DNA of 64,000 nucleotides, taken from positions 558,001 through 622,000 of the forward strand of contig NZ_JAZDDH010000002.1 of assembly GCF_037081715.1 (NCBI RefSeq), written 5' to 3'. Numbering within the stretch: the first letter of the stretch is position 1; each line of letters opens with the position of its first letter. The DNA is from Halalkalicoccus sp. CG83 (GTDB taxonomy: Archaea; Halobacteriota; Halobacteria; Halobacteriales; Halalkalicoccaceae). The notes beneath the pieces are model-generated. The model saw only the letters and a list, made by a program, of their open reading frames with translations. It did not search any database and had not been told where the DNA came from. Below, in pieces: positions 57,840 through 64,000 of this stretch. The translations under genes were made by a program, and so were the position numbers.

Positions 57840-59582
57840 ATGGCAACATCCGACGATGACTTCGTACGCGTCGCCACGACCGCGGACCTCGAGGACGACC
57901 GGACGCTCGTCACCACCGGCGGTCAGTCGATCGCGATCTTCCGCCACGAGGGAGCGCTCCACGCGGTCGACAACCGCTGTCCGCACATGGGATTCCCGCT
58001 GGCGCGGGGATCGGTCGAGGACGGCGTTCTCACCTGTCACTGGCACCACGCTCGCTTCGAGCTCTCGTGTGGCAGCACGTTCGATCCCTTTGCCGACGAC
58101 GTCCCCTCCTACCCGGTCGAGCTTCGCGGCGATGAGATCTGGGTCGATCCCAACCCCGACGCGGACGAACCGCCCGCGGAACGCTGGATCGGCAGGTTGG
58201 AGGACGGTCTCGAGGAGGACCTCCGGCTCGTGCTCGCGAAGTCGATAATCGGTCTGGACGACGCGGGCGTCGAGCCCGGACAGCCGTTGGGAATCGTCGC
58301 GGGGTTCGGCGCCCGGTATCGCGACGAGGGCTGGGGCCCCGGCATGACGATCCTCGGGGCGATGGCGAACCTGCTTCCCGCGCTTGAACCCGAAGACCGT
58401 CGCCGGGCGCTCTACGTCGGCGCCGTTCGGGTCGCCGACGACTGTGCGGGACGGCCGCCGCGGTTCGTTCAGGACCCCCTCGCCGGCTCGGAGCACGATC
58501 CGGCACGACTGGAACGCTGGTTCCGCGAGTGCATCGAGGTCCGCGACCGCCAGGGGGCAGAACGCGTCCTTCGGAGCGCGATCGCGGCCGACCTCCCCGA
58601 GGAGCGGCTCGTCTCGATGCTCGTCGACGCGGCCACCGATCACCGGTATCTCGATACCGGCCACACGATGGACTTCCTCAACAAGGCCTGCGAGACGCTC
58701 GATCACGTCGGCTGGGAGCGCGCCGACGAGCTGCTTCCCGCGCTCGTCCCGGGGCTCGCGAGCGCCCAGCGAAGCGAGGAGCGGTCATCGTGGCGCCAGC
58801 CGGTCGACCTGGCTGCGCTGCTCGAGGAGACGTTCGAGGGCCTTTCCGACCGACTTGAGACCGGTGAAACGGTGGACGAGTGGAGCCCGGACGAGGGGTT
58901 CGAGGGGACGCTGCTCTCCGAGGATCCCGACGCGATCGTCGCCGCGCTAGACGGCGCGATCGAGTCCGGGGCGAGCGCGCAGGAGCTCGCCGATCGGGTC
59001 GCGCGGGCCGCCGCGATCCGAGTCGCGCAGTTCTCGACGGGCAACGAGTTCCGCGACTGGAACACCGTCCACCACACCTACACCTACGCGAACGCGGTCT
59101 GCGGCCTCGCGCGGCGGACGGACGGCGAGGGCGTCTACCGAGCGGTCTACGACGGCGCGATCGACGTCTACCTCGATCGATTCCTGAACACGCCACCCGC
59201 GACGATCCCGGAGCCACGCGAGGTCGACACAGCGCCCGAGAAGCTGCTCGACGCGCTCCTCGGGACGTTCGACGAGGAGGGCGAGGTCAACAGGGCAGGC
59301 CGGCTCGTCGCCGACTACCTCGACTCCGGCGGCGATCCCGACGTGTTGAAGCGAACCCTGGGAGGCGCGCTGCTCCGAGAGGACGCGAACTTTCACACGC
59401 TCCAGAACGTCGAGGCCGCCTTCAGGGGGTTCGACCGTGACGGGCCCGAGACGGGGCGGATCCACCTCGTCGCCACGGCTCGGTATCTCGCCGCCCACAC
59501 CCCCACCCGCAGGGAGCGAGAGCAGACGTTCACCATCGCCTCGCGCCTGCATCGCGGCGAGGAGATCCACGAGTCGGCCTGA
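57840..59582 (+). CDS. Rieske [2Fe-2S] protein with large helical C-terminal domain
   Basis: A 580-aa protein. Residues 1-105 form a Rieske ferredoxin domain with ligands Cys47-x-His49 (CPH) and Cys66-x2-His69 (CHWH). Residues 120-580 are helical and of unrecognised family; conserved-looking His residues occur in TDHRYLDTGHTMDFLNKA (around 265-283) and NTVHHTYTYANAVCG (around 408-422). These HxxxH-type sites resemble metal or substrate ligands, with a faint likeness to questin-oxidase-type helical oxygenases. Inference: an oxygenase in which the Rieske domain supplies electrons to a non-heme centre in the helical part. It is followed on the same strand by an NAD(P)-binding protein. Confidence 0.75.
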   Translation: MATSDDDFVRVATTADLEDDRTLVTTGGQSIAIFRHEGALHAVDNRCPHMGFPLARGSVEDGVLTCHWHHARFELSCGSTFDPFADDVPSYPVELRGDEIWVDPNPDADEPPAERWIGRLEDGLEEDLRLVLAKSIIGLDDAGVEPGQPLGIVAGFGARYRDEGWGPGMTILGAMANLLPALEPEDRRRALYVGAVRVADDCAGRPPRFVQDPLAGSEHDPARLERWFRECIEVRDRQGAERVLRSAIAADLPEERLVSMLVDAATDHRYLDTGHTMDFLNKACETLDHVGWERADELLPALVPGLASAQRSEERSSWRQPVDLAALLEETFEGLSDRLETGETVDEWSPDEGFEGTLLSEDPDAIVAALDGAIESGASAQELADRVARAAAIRVAQFSTGNEFRDWNTVHHTYTYANAVCGLARRTDGEGVYRAVYDGAIDVYLDRFLNTPPATIPEPREVDTAPEKLLDALLGTFDEEGEVNRAGRLVADYLDSGGDPDVLKRTLGGALLREDANFHTLQNVEAAFRGFDRDGPETGRIHLVATARYLAAHTPTRREREQTFTIASRLHRGEEIHESA

Positions 59583-59639
59583 GCGATCCGTGTGGTGCCG
59601 GCCGTACGCTTTTGGAGCCGCCGTTCCTCCCTTATCTCG

Positions 59640-60260
59640 ATGGAAGTACTCATCGCGGGTTCGCACGGAGGGGTCGGACAGCGGATCACCGATCTGCTGG
59701 CCGCGAGCGACCACGGCGTCAGGGCGATGGTTCGCGACGAATCGCAGGTGAACGAGATGGAGGGGTTCGGCGTCGAGGCCGTCGTCGCGGACCTGACCGA
59801 GGACGTCTCGCACGCCGTCGAAGGCTGTGACGCGGTGATCTTCGCGGCGGGCTCGAGCGGCGAGGACGTCGAGGGGGTCGACCGCGACGGCGCGATCCGC
59901 ATCATCGACGAGGCCGAGAAGCAGGGCGCCGATCGGTTCGTCATGCTCAGTTCGATCAACGCGGACAGACCCGAGGAGAGCCCCGACGCCCTTCGAGACT
60001 ATCTCGAGGCGAAGTTGGCGGCCGACGAGCACCTTCAGGAGAGCGACCTGACCTACACGATCGTCCGCCCCGGGGCGTTGACCGACGAGCCCCCGACCGA
60101 GCGGATCGAGGCGGCCCGCCGGGTCGAACGCGGCGAGATCGCCCGGGAGGACGTCGCACGGACGCTGGTCGCTGCGCTCGAGACCGAGAACACGTTCGGA
60201 AAGACGTTCGAGATCGTCGAGGGCGACGAGCCGATCGAGTCCGCGCTGGAGGGTCTCTAG
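59640..60260 (+). CDS. NAD(P)-binding atypical SDR-type protein
   Basis: A 206-aa protein with an N-terminal nucleotide loop MEVLIAGSHGGVGQ (GxxGxxG type), DLTEDVSHAVEGCDAVIFAAGSSGED, MLSSINADRPEES and YTIVRPGALTDEP. This is the atypical SDR group of NmrA-like/BVR-B-like small oxidoreductases. The specific substrate is unknown. It is 57 bases downstream of the Rieske gene; if cotranscribed it could be its reductase partner, but no redox cofactor other than NAD(P) is evident. The start ATG at 59640 fits the beta strand. Confidence 0.85.
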   Translation: MEVLIAGSHGGVGQRITDLLAASDHGVRAMVRDESQVNEMEGFGVEAVVADLTEDVSHAVEGCDAVIFAAGSSGEDVEGVDRDGAIRIIDEAEKQGADRFVMLSSINADRPEESPDALRDYLEAKLAADEHLQESDLTYTIVRPGALTDEPPTERIEAARRVERGEIAREDVARTLVAALETENTFGKTFEIVEGDEPIESALEGL

Positions 60261-60316
60261 ATTCGTCGCTCGAACGGACGTGTTCCCCATACGGTAACGG
60301 CCGTTCGCGGAGGAGG

Positions 60317-60333
60317 TTCGGTTCGGAACCGAA
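60317..60333. promoter_or_regulatory. Perfect 17-base palindrome between convergent genes
   Basis: TTCGGTTCGGAACCGAA: arms of 8 bases with one central base. It lies between the ends of the NAD(P)-binding gene and dnaK (convergent). It may be a hairpin terminator for either or a protein site. Confidence 0.45.
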
Positions 60334-60360
60334 ACGATAGTTCGTTCTCGGTCGCTCGGG

Positions 60361-62292
60361 TTACTGCTCCTCGTCGTCCCCTTCGTCCACGTCCTCGAAG
60401 TCGGCGTCGACGTACTCGCCTTCCTGGCCGCCCGCACCGGCCGCTCCGGCGCCACCGGGACCGCCGGCGCCGCCCATGTCGCCCATGCCGCCGGGGCCCG
60501 CACCGGCACCCGCGCCGGCTCCGCCGGCGCCACCTGCGGCGCCCTCCTGGGCACCCTGGTACATCTGCTTGCCGATCTCCTGAAGTGCCTTGCTCAGCTC
60601 CTCGGTCGCCGACTTGAGCTCCTCGGTTTCGGCCTCCTCGTCCTCGAGGACGGCCTCGACGTTCTCGATCTCCTCCTCGATCTCCTCGACGAGCTCGTCG
60701 TCGACGTTCTCCTCGTTCTCCTCGAGCAGGTTGCGCGCGCGCTGGACCGAGCTCTCGGCGTCGTTGCGCGCCTCGATGCGCTCGCGGCGTTGCTCGTCCT
60801 CTTCGGCGTGCTGTTCGGCTTCCTCCTGCATCTGTTCGATCTGCTCGTCGGAGAGTCCGGCGCCGCCCTCGATGGTGATGTCCTCCTTGTTACCGGAGCC
60901 CTGGTCCTCCGCGCTCACGTTGACGATCCCGTTCTCGTCGATGTTGAAGCTCACCTCGATCTGGGGCGTGCCCGCGGGCGCCGGCGGGATGCCCGAGAGC
61001 ATGAACTCGCCGAGCAGCTCGTTCTCCTCGGCGATCTCGCGCTCGCCCTGGAAGACGCGAACCTGGACGGAGGTCTGGTTGTCCGCGGCGGTGGTGAACA
61101 CCTTCGACTCCTCGGTCGGGATCGTGGTGTTCTTCTCGATGAGCCGCTCGAAGAGGCCGCCCTTGACCTCGATGCCGAGGCTGAGCGGCGTCACGTCGAG
61201 CAGGACGATGTCGTCGACCTCCCCTCCCAGAACGCCGGCCTGGATCGCCGCGCCCAGCGCGACGGCCTCGTCGGGGTTGACGTTCTTCTTGGGCTCCTGG
61301 CCCACGAGGTCCTCGACCTTCTCCTGGACCTGGGGCATCCGCGTCGACCCGCCGACGAGGATGACCTCGTCGATCTCGTCGGCCGAGTAACCGGCGTCCG
61401 AGAGCGCCTGCTGGGTCGGCTCGACGGTCCGTTCGATCAGATCCGAGGTCAGCGACTCGAACTTCGCACGGGTGAGCGAGGTCTCGAGGTGGACCGGGCC
61501 GGAGTCGGTCGCCGTGATAAAGGGCAGGTTGATGTCGGCCTCCTTTCGTGAGGAGAGCTCGATCTTCGCCTCCTCGGCCGCGTCCTTCAGACGCTGGAGC
61601 GCCTGACGGTCCTCGCGTAGGTCGATGCCGTGGTCGTTCTGGAACTCCTGGGCGAGGTGGTCGATGATCGCCTGGTCCCAGTCGTCGCCGCCGAGGTCGT
61701 TGTCGCCGTTGGTGGCGACGACCTCGTAGACGCCGCCGCCGAGATCCAGTACGGAAACGTCGAACGTGCCGCCGCCGAGGTCGTAGACCATCACCGTCTG
61801 GTCGGAGTCGTCGTCGAGCCCGTAAGCCATCGAGGCGGCGGTGGGCTCGTTGACGATGCGTTCGACGTCGAAGCCGGCGATCTCGCCGGCGTCCTTCGTC
61901 GCCTGGCGCTGGCGGTCGTTGAAGTACGCCGGAACGGTGATCACCGCGCGCTCGACCTCGTCGCCGAGGTACTCCTCGGCGTCGCGCTTGAGCTTCTGGA
62001 GGATCATCGCCGAGATCTGCTCGGGGGTGTACTCCTCGCCGTCGACCTCGACGGTGTGGTCCTCCTCGCCCATGTGGCGCTTGATCGACGCGATCGTGCG
62101 CTCGGGGTTCTGGATCGCCTGGTTCTTCGCCGGCTTCCCGACGAGGCGTTCGTCGTCGGTGAAGGCGACGACCGAGGGCGTCGTCCGGTCGCCCTCGCCG
62201 TTGACGATGATCTCGGGGTCGCCCCCCTCCATGACCGCCATGGCGCTGTTCGTCGTTCCCAGGTCGATTCCCAGAATCTTGTTACTCGCCAT
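60361..62292 (-). CDS. dnaK: Chaperone DnaK (Hsp70)
   Basis: A 643-aa ATP-dependent chaperone. Seen: the ATPase phosphate loop [46 protein letters not shown], the linker [17 protein letters not shown] and the substrate-binding lid; the tail is Gly/Ala-rich, ending in an acidic EEQ. It binds exposed hydrophobic segments together with DnaJ and GrpE. The TATA-like CTTAAAC on the minus strand (about 62318-62324) precedes the start by 26-32 bases, so dnaK can be transcribed apart from grpE. Confidence 0.98.
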   Translation of the reverse strand: MASNKILGIDLGTTNSAMAVMEGGDPEIIVNGEGDRTTPSVVAFTDDERLVGKPAKNQAIQNPERTIASIKRHMGEEDHTVEVDGEEYTPEQISAMILQKLKRDAEEYLGDEVERAVITVPAYFNDRQRQATKDAGEIAGFDVERIVNEPTAASMAYGLDDDSDQTVMVYDLGGGTFDVSVLDLGGGVYEVVATNGDNDLGGDDWDQAIIDHLAQEFQNDHGIDLREDRQALQRLKDAAEEAKIELSSRKEADINLPFITATDSGPVHLETSLTRAKFESLTSDLIERTVEPTQQALSDAGYSADEIDEVILVGGSTRMPQVQEKVEDLVGQEPKKNVNPDEAVALGAAIQAGVLGGEVDDIVLLDVTPLSLGIEVKGGLFERLIEKNTTIPTEESKVFTTAADNQTSVQVRVFQGEREIAEENELLGEFMLSGIPPAPAGTPQIEVSFNIDENGIVNVSAEDQGSGNKEDITIEGGAGLSDEQIEQMQEEAEQHAEEDEQRRERIEARNDAESSVQRARNLLEENEENVDDELVEEIEEEIENVEAVLEDEEAETEELKSATEELSKALQEIGKQMYQGAQEGAAGGAGGAGAGAGAGPGGMGDMGGAGGPGGAGAAGAGGQEGEYVDADFEDVDEGDDEEQ

Positions 62293-62344
62293 CGTTGTCG
62301 TAGGATTGCGCTCTCGGTCGTTTAAGACTTGCTACCTCGGGGAC

Positions 62345-62363
62345 GTGAGAGAATCCCTCTCAC
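62345..62363. terminator. Hairpin between grpE and dnaK
   Basis: GTGAGAG and CTCTCAC form a 7-base stem with a 5-base loop (AATCC), downstream of the grpE end and upstream of the dnaK promoter. It may be a terminator or attenuator for grpE read-through, or a heat-shock regulator site. Confidence 0.35.
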
Positions 62364-62437
62364 CGGACCGCTGGCGCGAGAATTCCGGGGATTCGTGGCT
62401 CCGGAGGACGGCGAAAAACCGGAACCACAACGCCACC

Positions 62438-63046
62438 CTACTCGCCGTCGGAGCCGTCGCTGACGGTGACCTGCGCCGGGCGGAGCACCCGCTCGCCCAT
62501 CTCGTAGCCGGGGGTGTAGACCTCGTCGATCGCGCCCTCGGGTCGGTCGCTCTCGACGCGCATCATCACCTCGTGGCGCTGGGGGTCGACCTCGCTGCCC
62601 TCGTCGGGCGTGATCTCGCGGACGTTCTCGGCGTCGAGTACGCGGTCGAACTCCGCGAGCGTCATCTTCACGCCCTCGCGAAGCGCTTCGACGTCGTCGG
62701 ACTCCTCCTGGAGCGCCCGGTTCAGGTTGTCCCGAACGTCGAGCAGTCGCTCGACGAGCTCCTCGGTCGCGCGCTCCTCCATCTGCGTCTGGCGCTTCTT
62801 CGCGCGCTTCTTGTAGTTCTGGAAGTCCGCCTGCGTGCGCTTGAGCCGGGATTCGAGTTCGTCGATTCGTTCCTCGCGCTCCTCGAGCTCGGTCTCGAGG
62901 GTCTCGACGCGGTCGTCCGCCGTCCCGCTCTCGTCCGCCTCGATCCGATCCGATTCCTCGGACGGCCGTCGATCGTCCGCCGGTTCCTCGGCGTCCCTCT
63001 CGGTCTCGACCTCCTCCTCGACGGTCCCTGGCTCGTCGTTGCTCAT
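62438..63046 (-). CDS. grpE: GrpE nucleotide-exchange factor
   Basis: A 202-aa homodimeric factor that releases ADP from DnaK. The N-terminal 40 residues are acidic and low-complexity; residues 45-115 are a long coiled coil (LETELEEREERIDELESRLK, then ADFQNYKKRAKKRQ); the C-terminal head keeps PTNEPDGV-like EVYTPGYEMGERVLRPAQVTVS. It lies before dnaK on the same strand. A TATA-like CTTAAC on the minus strand (63071-63076) is about 28 bases before the ATG. Confidence 0.96.
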   Translation of the reverse strand: MSNDEPGTVEEEVETERDAEEPADDRRPSEESDRIEADESGTADDRVETLETELEEREERIDELESRLKRTQADFQNYKKRAKKRQTQMEERATEELVERLLDVRDNLNRALQEESDDVEALREGVKMTLAEFDRVLDAENVREITPDEGSEVDPQRHEVMMRVESDRPEGAIDEVYTPGYEMGERVLRPAQVTVSDGSDGE

Positions 63047-63120
63047 GTCAGAACGGTGCCGCCGGATGCGGTTAAGGGTTACAGAACCCGCTTGCGACGC
63101 AGACTCCTATTTGACAGAAA

Positions 63121-63128
63121 GTATATAT
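63121..63128 (+). promoter_or_regulatory. TATA box of the serpin gene
   Basis: GTATATAT centred about 28 bases before the ATG at 63152. It lies in the short divergent region with grpE. Confidence 0.55.
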
Positions 63129-63151
63129 GTGTCGTCGAAGACCTCCCACAC

Positions 63152-64000
63152 ATGTCCTCCCCGAGTTCTCGTCGGGAGGTGCTCTCACTCTCGGGCGCGC
63201 TGGCGGGGGCGGCGCTCGCGGGCTGTCTCGGCGAGGCGTCGCCCGAGGACCCCGAACCGAGCGTGAGCGACGAGACGCTCTCGGCGCTCGTCCGGGCGAA
63301 CGCCGCGTTCGCACTGGCGCTCCACCGGGAGCTCTCCGCCGGGTCCGACGAACCGAACGTCTTCGCCTCGCCACACAGCGTCTCCGTGGCGATGGCGATG
63401 CTCTTCGCGGGCGCACGCGGCGAGACCGAACGCGAGATGGCCGAGGCGATGCGCTACGAGCTCCCACAGGAAACGCTTCATCCGGCGATCGAATCGCTCT
63501 CCGGGGCGCTCGACGAACGGGCCGAGAACGCCGACGACCTCGGACTCCTCGATCGGCTGCGTGGGCGCGAGGCGACCTTCGACCTCTCGGTCACGAACGC
63601 GCTGTGGGGGAACGAGGAGTACCCCTACCGCGAGGCGTACCTCGAGGCCTTGGACGACCACTACGGGGCCGGCCTTCGGCAGGTCGACTTCACCGAGTCC
63701 GAGGCGACGCGCGCGGAGATCAACGACTGGGTGGCCGGGGAGACGAACGATCGGATCGAGGAGGTCCTTCCTGAGGGGTCGATCCAGCCGAACACCCACC
63801 TGGTGGTGACGAACGCGATCCACCTCCTCGCCGACTGGGCGACGCAGTTCGACCCCAAGGACACCGCGGAGGGGGAGTTCACCGCCATCGACGGAACGAG
63901 TACCACCACACCGATGATGCGACAGAAGGCGGAGTTCCCCGCCGCCCTGAGGGACGGAATCTCGCTCGTCGAACTCCCCTACGTCGGCGAGGAGGTGAGC
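63152..64000 (+). CDS. Tat-exported serpin lipoprotein, partial at the right edge
   Basis: The visible 283 residues start with a twin-arginine signal (SRREVLSLSGALAGAALAGC), so the protein is exported folded and lipid-anchored at Cys23. The mature part begins the serpin fold: ANAAFALALHRELS, NVFASPHSVSVAMAMLFAGARG, and later VTNAIHLLADWATQF. Serpins trap serine proteases by a suicide mechanism; in this organism it could protect against secreted halolysin-type proteases. The reactive-centre loop and C-terminus lie beyond the window, so inhibitor activity cannot be judged. Confidence 0.9.
   Translation, partial: MSSPSSRREVLSLSGALAGAALAGCLGEASPEDPEPSVSDETLSALVRANAAFALALHRELSAGSDEPNVFASPHSVSVAMAMLFAGARGETEREMAEAMRYELPQETLHPAIESLSGALDERAENADDLGLLDRLRGREATFDLSVTNALWGNEEYPYREAYLEALDDHYGAGLRQVDFTESEATRAEINDWVAGETNDRIEEVLPEGSIQPNTHLVVTNAIHLLADWATQFDPKDTAEGEFTAIDGTSTTTPMMRQKAEFPAALRDGISLVELPYVGEEVS

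Noticed and set aside
60421-60550. Repetitive Gly/Ala-coding stretch at the end of dnaK
   Set aside because: It is the normal low-complexity C-terminal tail of haloarchaeal DnaK.
1-64000. Search for tRNA, rRNA, CRISPR and transposase genes
   Set aside because: No cloverleaf-like sequence, rRNA stretch, repeat-spacer array or transposase frame was recognised by eye; a tRNAscan and HMM search would be needed to exclude short RNAs.

Overview
The window is a stretch of chromosome from a halophilic archaeon (class Halobacteria). The evidence is high GC with GC-ending codons, strongly acidic proteins, Tat-type lipoprotein signals (RR motif plus a C-terminal lipobox Cys), many genes with a TATA-like box about 25-28 bases before the start codon (the leaderless archaeal arrangement), and lineage markers: FtsZ1, SecE/Sec61-gamma next to Spt5, the archaeal D-aminoacyl-tRNA deacylase DTD2, and a HAD-ECH fusion protein. 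The genus cannot be fixed from this sequence alone. No rRNA, tRNA, CRISPR array or intact insertion sequence was seen.

Layout. 0-3 kb: a sugar nucleotidyltransferase cut by the window edge, a small HTH/zinc-ribbon regulator, a disulfide oxidoreductase and a DsrE-like protein. 3.4-8 kb, minus strand: a chorismate/shikimate cluster (aroE, a helix-hairpin-helix protein, pabB, pabA, pabC). 8-15.5 kb: a cation exchanger, then a conserved housekeeping block (DTD2, ftsZ1, secE, spt5) interrupted on the opposite strand by a P19-like iron lipoprotein and its membrane partner. 15.7-17.7 kb: thiolase and a MOSC protein, then the 3' remnant of a cystathionine gamma-synthase gene.

17.9-35.2 kb is a catabolic island: a TAXI-type TRAP transporter in an operon with a benzoylformate-decarboxylase-like ThDP enzyme, an APH-type kinase, two SDR dehydrogenases, an AHL-lactonase-family metallohydrolase, a HAD-ECH fusion, a PaaI-type thioesterase, a MaoC hydratase, two acyl-CoA dehydrogenases, a PaaG-like crotonase, an acyl-CoA ligase and an Lrp-like regulator. 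Together they can import, activate, beta-oxidise and unload acyl or aryl acids. The most notable signal of the window lies here. A 13-base element, TTAACGATGGTAA (dyad TTAnCnnnGnTAA), or a close variant recurs in four promoter regions of the island, with a half-site at a fifth. At two of them it is preceded by a second copy exactly 30 bases upstream in the same orientation. This looks like one regulon.

35.2-47.9 kb: several truncated or decayed genes (DUF4386-like, GNAT, an unknown frameshifted ORF) among ordinary genes: M50 site-2 protease with CBS domains, PHP protein, YdjM-like protein, PncC/CinA, aminotransferase, DUF1059, methyltransferase, ArsA/Get3 ATPase, M24 peptidase, type-2 glycerate kinase and SDR. 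47-52 kb: endonuclease V, a zinc-finger rhomboid protease, a DUF5788-like protein and PolX. 52-64 kb: an acetyl-CoA-synthetase-like enzyme, a half-length AMP-ligase-like protein, a DJ-1/PfpI protein with a non-ATG start, DnaJ, a BNR-repeat protein, an unusual Rieske protein with a large helical C-terminal domain, an NAD(P)-binding protein, DnaK, GrpE, and a Tat-lipoprotein serpin cut by the right edge. Several real genes are under 60 codons (secE, the DUF1059 protein).
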